A stretch of DNA of 64,000 nucleotides from Bactericera cockerelli (taxonomy: Eukaryota; Arthropoda; Insecta; Hemiptera; Triozidae): positions 6,252,608-6,316,607 of the forward strand of contig CM044962.1 in the NCBI GenBank assembly GCA_024516035.1, in the 5' to 3' direction. The notes under the pieces are model-generated. The model did not search any database. It was not told where the DNA came from and saw only the letters and a program-made list of their open reading frames with translations. The position numbers and the translations under genes were made by a program. Position 1 is the first letter of the stretch. Every line of letters starts with the position of its first letter. Shown piece after piece: positions 55,846-64,000 of this stretch.

Positions 55846-58480
55846 CGGTTGACAGCAGTTTACATCGGTCGATATCAATTCACACCGGTTGATATCAGTT
55901 CAAACCGAGTGATTTTAGTTCACACCGGTTGATTTTAGTTCACACCGGTTGATATCAATTCACACCGGTTGATATCAGTTCAAACCGGTTGATTTTAGTT
56001 CACACCGGTTGATATCAATTCACATCGGTTGATTTTAGTTAACACCGGCTGATAGCAGTTCACAGCGGTTGATATCAATTCACACCGGTTGATTTTAGTT
56101 AACACCGGTTGATAGCAGTTCACACCGGGTGATTTTAGTTAACACCGGTTGATAGCAGTTCACAGCGGTTGATATCAATTCACACCGGTTGATTCTAGTT
56201 AACACCGGTTAATTTTAGTTAACGGCGGTTGATATCAATTCAAACCGGTTGATTTTAGTTCACACCGGTTGACAGCAGTTTACATCGGTTGATATCAATT
56301 CACACCGGTTGATTTTAGTTAACACTGGTTGATAGCCGTTCACACCGGTTGATTTTAGTTAACACCGGTTGATAGCAGTTCACAGCGGTTGATATCAATT
56401 CACACCGGTTGATTTTAATTCACGCCGGTTGACAGCAGTTTACATCGGTTGATATCAATTCACACCGGTTGATTTTAGTTAACACCGGTCGATAGCCGTT
56501 AACACCGCTTGATTTTAGTTCACGCCGGTTGATTTTAGTTAACACCGGTTGATAGCCGTTCACACCGTTCGATAGCAGTTCGCACCGGTTGATTTTAGTT
56601 AACACCGGTTGATTTTAGTTCACGCCGGTTGTTGATATCAGTTTAGACCGGTTGATATCAATTCACACCGGTTGATATCAGTTCAAACCGGTTGATTTTA
56701 GTTCACACCGGTTGATATCAATTCACATCGGTTGATTTTAGTTAACACCGGCTGATAGCAGTTCACAGCGGTTGATATCAATTCACACCGGTTGATTTTA
56801 GTTAACACCGGTTGATAGCAGTTCACACCGGGTGATTTTAGTTAACACCGGTTGATAGCAGTTCACAGCGGTTGATATCAATTCACACCGGTTGATTCTA
56901 GTTAACACCGGTTAATTTTAGTTAACGCCGGTTGATATCAATTCAAACCGGTTGATTTTAGTTCACACCGGTTGACAGCAGTTTACATCGGTTGATATCA
57001 ATTCACACCGGTTGATTTTAGTTAACACTGGTTGATAGCCGTTCACACCGGTTGATTTTAGTTAACACTGGTTGATAGCCGTTCACACCGGTTGATTTTA
57101 GTTAACACCGGTTGATAGCAGTTCACAGCGGTTGATATCAATTCACACCGGTTGATTTTAATTCACGCCGGTTGACAGCAGTTTACATCGGTTGATATCA
57201 ATTCACACCGGTTGATTTTAGTTAACACCGGTCGATAGCCGTTAACACCGCTTGATTTTAGTTCACGCCGGTTGATTTTAGTTAACACCGGTTGATAGCC
57301 GTTCACACCGTTCGATAGCAGTTCGCACCGGTTGATTTTAGTTAACACCGGTTGATTTTAGTTCACGCCGGTTGTTGATATCAGTTTAGACCGGTTGATA
57401 TCAATTCACACCGGTTGATATCAGTTCAAACCGGTTGATTTTAGTTCACACCGGTTGATATCAATTCACATCGGTTGATTTTAGTTAACACCGGCTGATA
57501 GCAGTTCACAGCGGTTGATATCAATTCACACCGGTTGATTTTAGTTAACACCGGTTGATAGCAGTTCACACCGGGTGATTTTAGTTAACACCGGTTGATA
57601 GCAGTTCACAGCGGTTGATATCAATTCACACCGGTTGATTCTAGTTAACACCGGTTAATTTTAGTTAACGCCGGTTGATATCAATTCAAACCGGTTGATT
57701 TTAGTTCACACCGGTTGACAGCAGTTTACATCGGTTGATATCAATTCACACCGGTTGATTTTAGTTAACACTGGTTGATAGCCGTTCACACCGGTTGATT
57801 TTAGTTAACACCGGTTGATAGCAGTTCACAGCGGTTGATATCAATTCACACCGGTTGATTTTAATTCACGCCGGTTGACAGCAGTTTACATCGGTTGATA
57901 TCAATTCACACCGGTTGATTTTAGTTAACACCGGTCGATAGCCGTTAACACCGCTTGATTTTAGTTCACGCCGGTTGATTTTAGTTAACACCGGTTGATA
58001 GCCGTTCACACCGTTCGATAGCAGTTCGCACCGGTTGATTTTAGTTAACACCGGTTGATTTTAGTTCACGCCGGTTGTTGATATCAGTTTAGACCGGTTG
58101 ATATCAATTCACACCGGTTGATAGCAGTTTACATCTGTTGATATCAGTTTAGACCGGTTGATCAATTCACACCGGTTGATATCAGTTCACACCGGTTGAT
58201 ATCAGTTCACACCGGTTGATTTTAGTTAACACCGGTTGATAGCAGTCCACAACGGTTGATATCAATTCACACCTCAGTAGCTTGATCGATAAGGCGGGGA
58301 CTTGTACCCTGGAGGTTGGTGGTTCAAGTCCCGGTTTCAGCGTAGATTTACTAGAGCGAGTTTGAGTATTTGTGATATCACGATAGTGATTAACACAAAT
58401 ATGATAACTTCAACTTTTCAATATCAATTCGCACCGGTTGATTATTGTTCACGGCGGTTGATTTTAGTTAACACCGGTTG
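55846..58480. repeat. 20-bp satellite with 703/743-bp higher-order units
   Basis: Basic unit of the type ACCGGTTGATTTTAGTTCAC with variants (GATATCAATT, GATAGCAGTT, GACAGCAGTT). The variant order repeats with offsets of 743 bp (56420 to 57163) and 703 bp (57163 to 57866), the difference being two basic units. Identical 61-codon reverse frames in the three blocks are a by-product. The array reaches to within about 30 bp of the GMPR stop codon. Confidence 0.93.
58263..58412 (+). repeat. SINE family C inserted in the satellite
   Basis: CCTCAGTAGCTTGATCGATA to ATATGATAACTTCAAC, with satellite on both sides. Confidence 0.75.
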
Positions 58481-58507
58481 ATCTCAGCTCACTTCCGGTG
58501 CCAGAGT

Positions 58508-63839
<5,332 letters not shown>

Positions 63840-63841
63840 TT

Positions 63842-64000
63842 TTTAAAAATCGATTTTTTAAGAAGCGATTTTTTAAGAATCGATTTTTTAGGAATCGATT
63901 TTTTAAGAATCGATTTTTTAAGAAGCGATTTTTAAGAAGCGATTTTTAAGAAGCGATTTTTTAAGAAGCGATTTTTTAGGAATCGATTTTTTAAGAAGCG
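63842..64000. repeat. 15-16-bp array beside the first visible GMPR exon
   Basis: About ten units of TTTTTTAAGAAGCGA / TTTTTTAAGAATCGA, running off the window and starting within a few bases of the exon. It may hide the true junction or the missing N-terminal codons. Confidence 0.85.

Noticed and set aside
56420..58051. Three identical 61-codon reverse ORFs
   Set aside because: A 20-bp satellite period gives a repeating frame; identity reflects higher-order satellite units.

Overview
The window is AT-rich, intron-rich animal nuclear DNA, most likely from an arthropod and probably an insect. The evidence is GT-AG introns, DUF4817-type mariner transposase remains, a BEL/Pao retrotransposon, and a dense population of tRNA- and 5S-derived SINEs with (ATT)n tails. 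The species cannot be named from the sequence.

Layout. (1) 3155-25247, + strand: a 12-exon nose-resistant-to-fluoxetine (NRF-6-like) membrane acyltransferase gene. I assembled it by eye; all exon phases join and give 717 codons plus a stop. Its introns are packed with SINEs, MITEs, an intact-looking LINE (8815-12094) and a mariner-type element (22748-24415). (2) 25680-36229: a candidate large TIR element with clustered TCTCCGAG motifs at both ends. Nested in it is a young BEL/Pao element (28984-35962) with two 495-bp LTRs differing at one noticed site, and a perfect 5-bp target duplication. (3) 36230-45430: repeats, including a dead LINE broken by a pogo-type MITE and a long foldback element, and a second mariner-type element. 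(4) 45433-54908, + strand: the first four exons of geranylgeranyl diphosphate synthase. The C-terminal half with the second Asp-rich motif was not found. Intron 3 holds two long antisense ORFs of unknown function. (5) 55850-58480: a 20-bp satellite in 703/743-bp higher-order units. (6) 58508-63839, - strand: GMP reductase, five exons seen, lacking only the extreme N terminus. It lies downstream of GGPPS exon 4 in the opposite orientation, so it may be nested in a GGPPS intron.

The most unusual feature is a pattern, not a gene. At least five tandem arrays sit exactly on exon-intron junctions of the three conserved genes, and each unit carries a copy of the splice site plus the first or last few exon bases: NRF exon 1 acceptor (36 bp x 7), NRF exon 11 acceptor (78 bp x 6 plus the real exon), GGPPS exon 4 acceptor (44 bp x about 20), GMPR acceptor (about 60-70 bp x about 14) and GMPR donor (about 32 bp x about 15). 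Two of them were later split from the real site by a LINE or a SINE. Splice-site-bearing minisatellites recurring in unrelated genes suggest a process that amplifies exon boundaries; I know of no established name for it. An assembly artefact must be excluded first.
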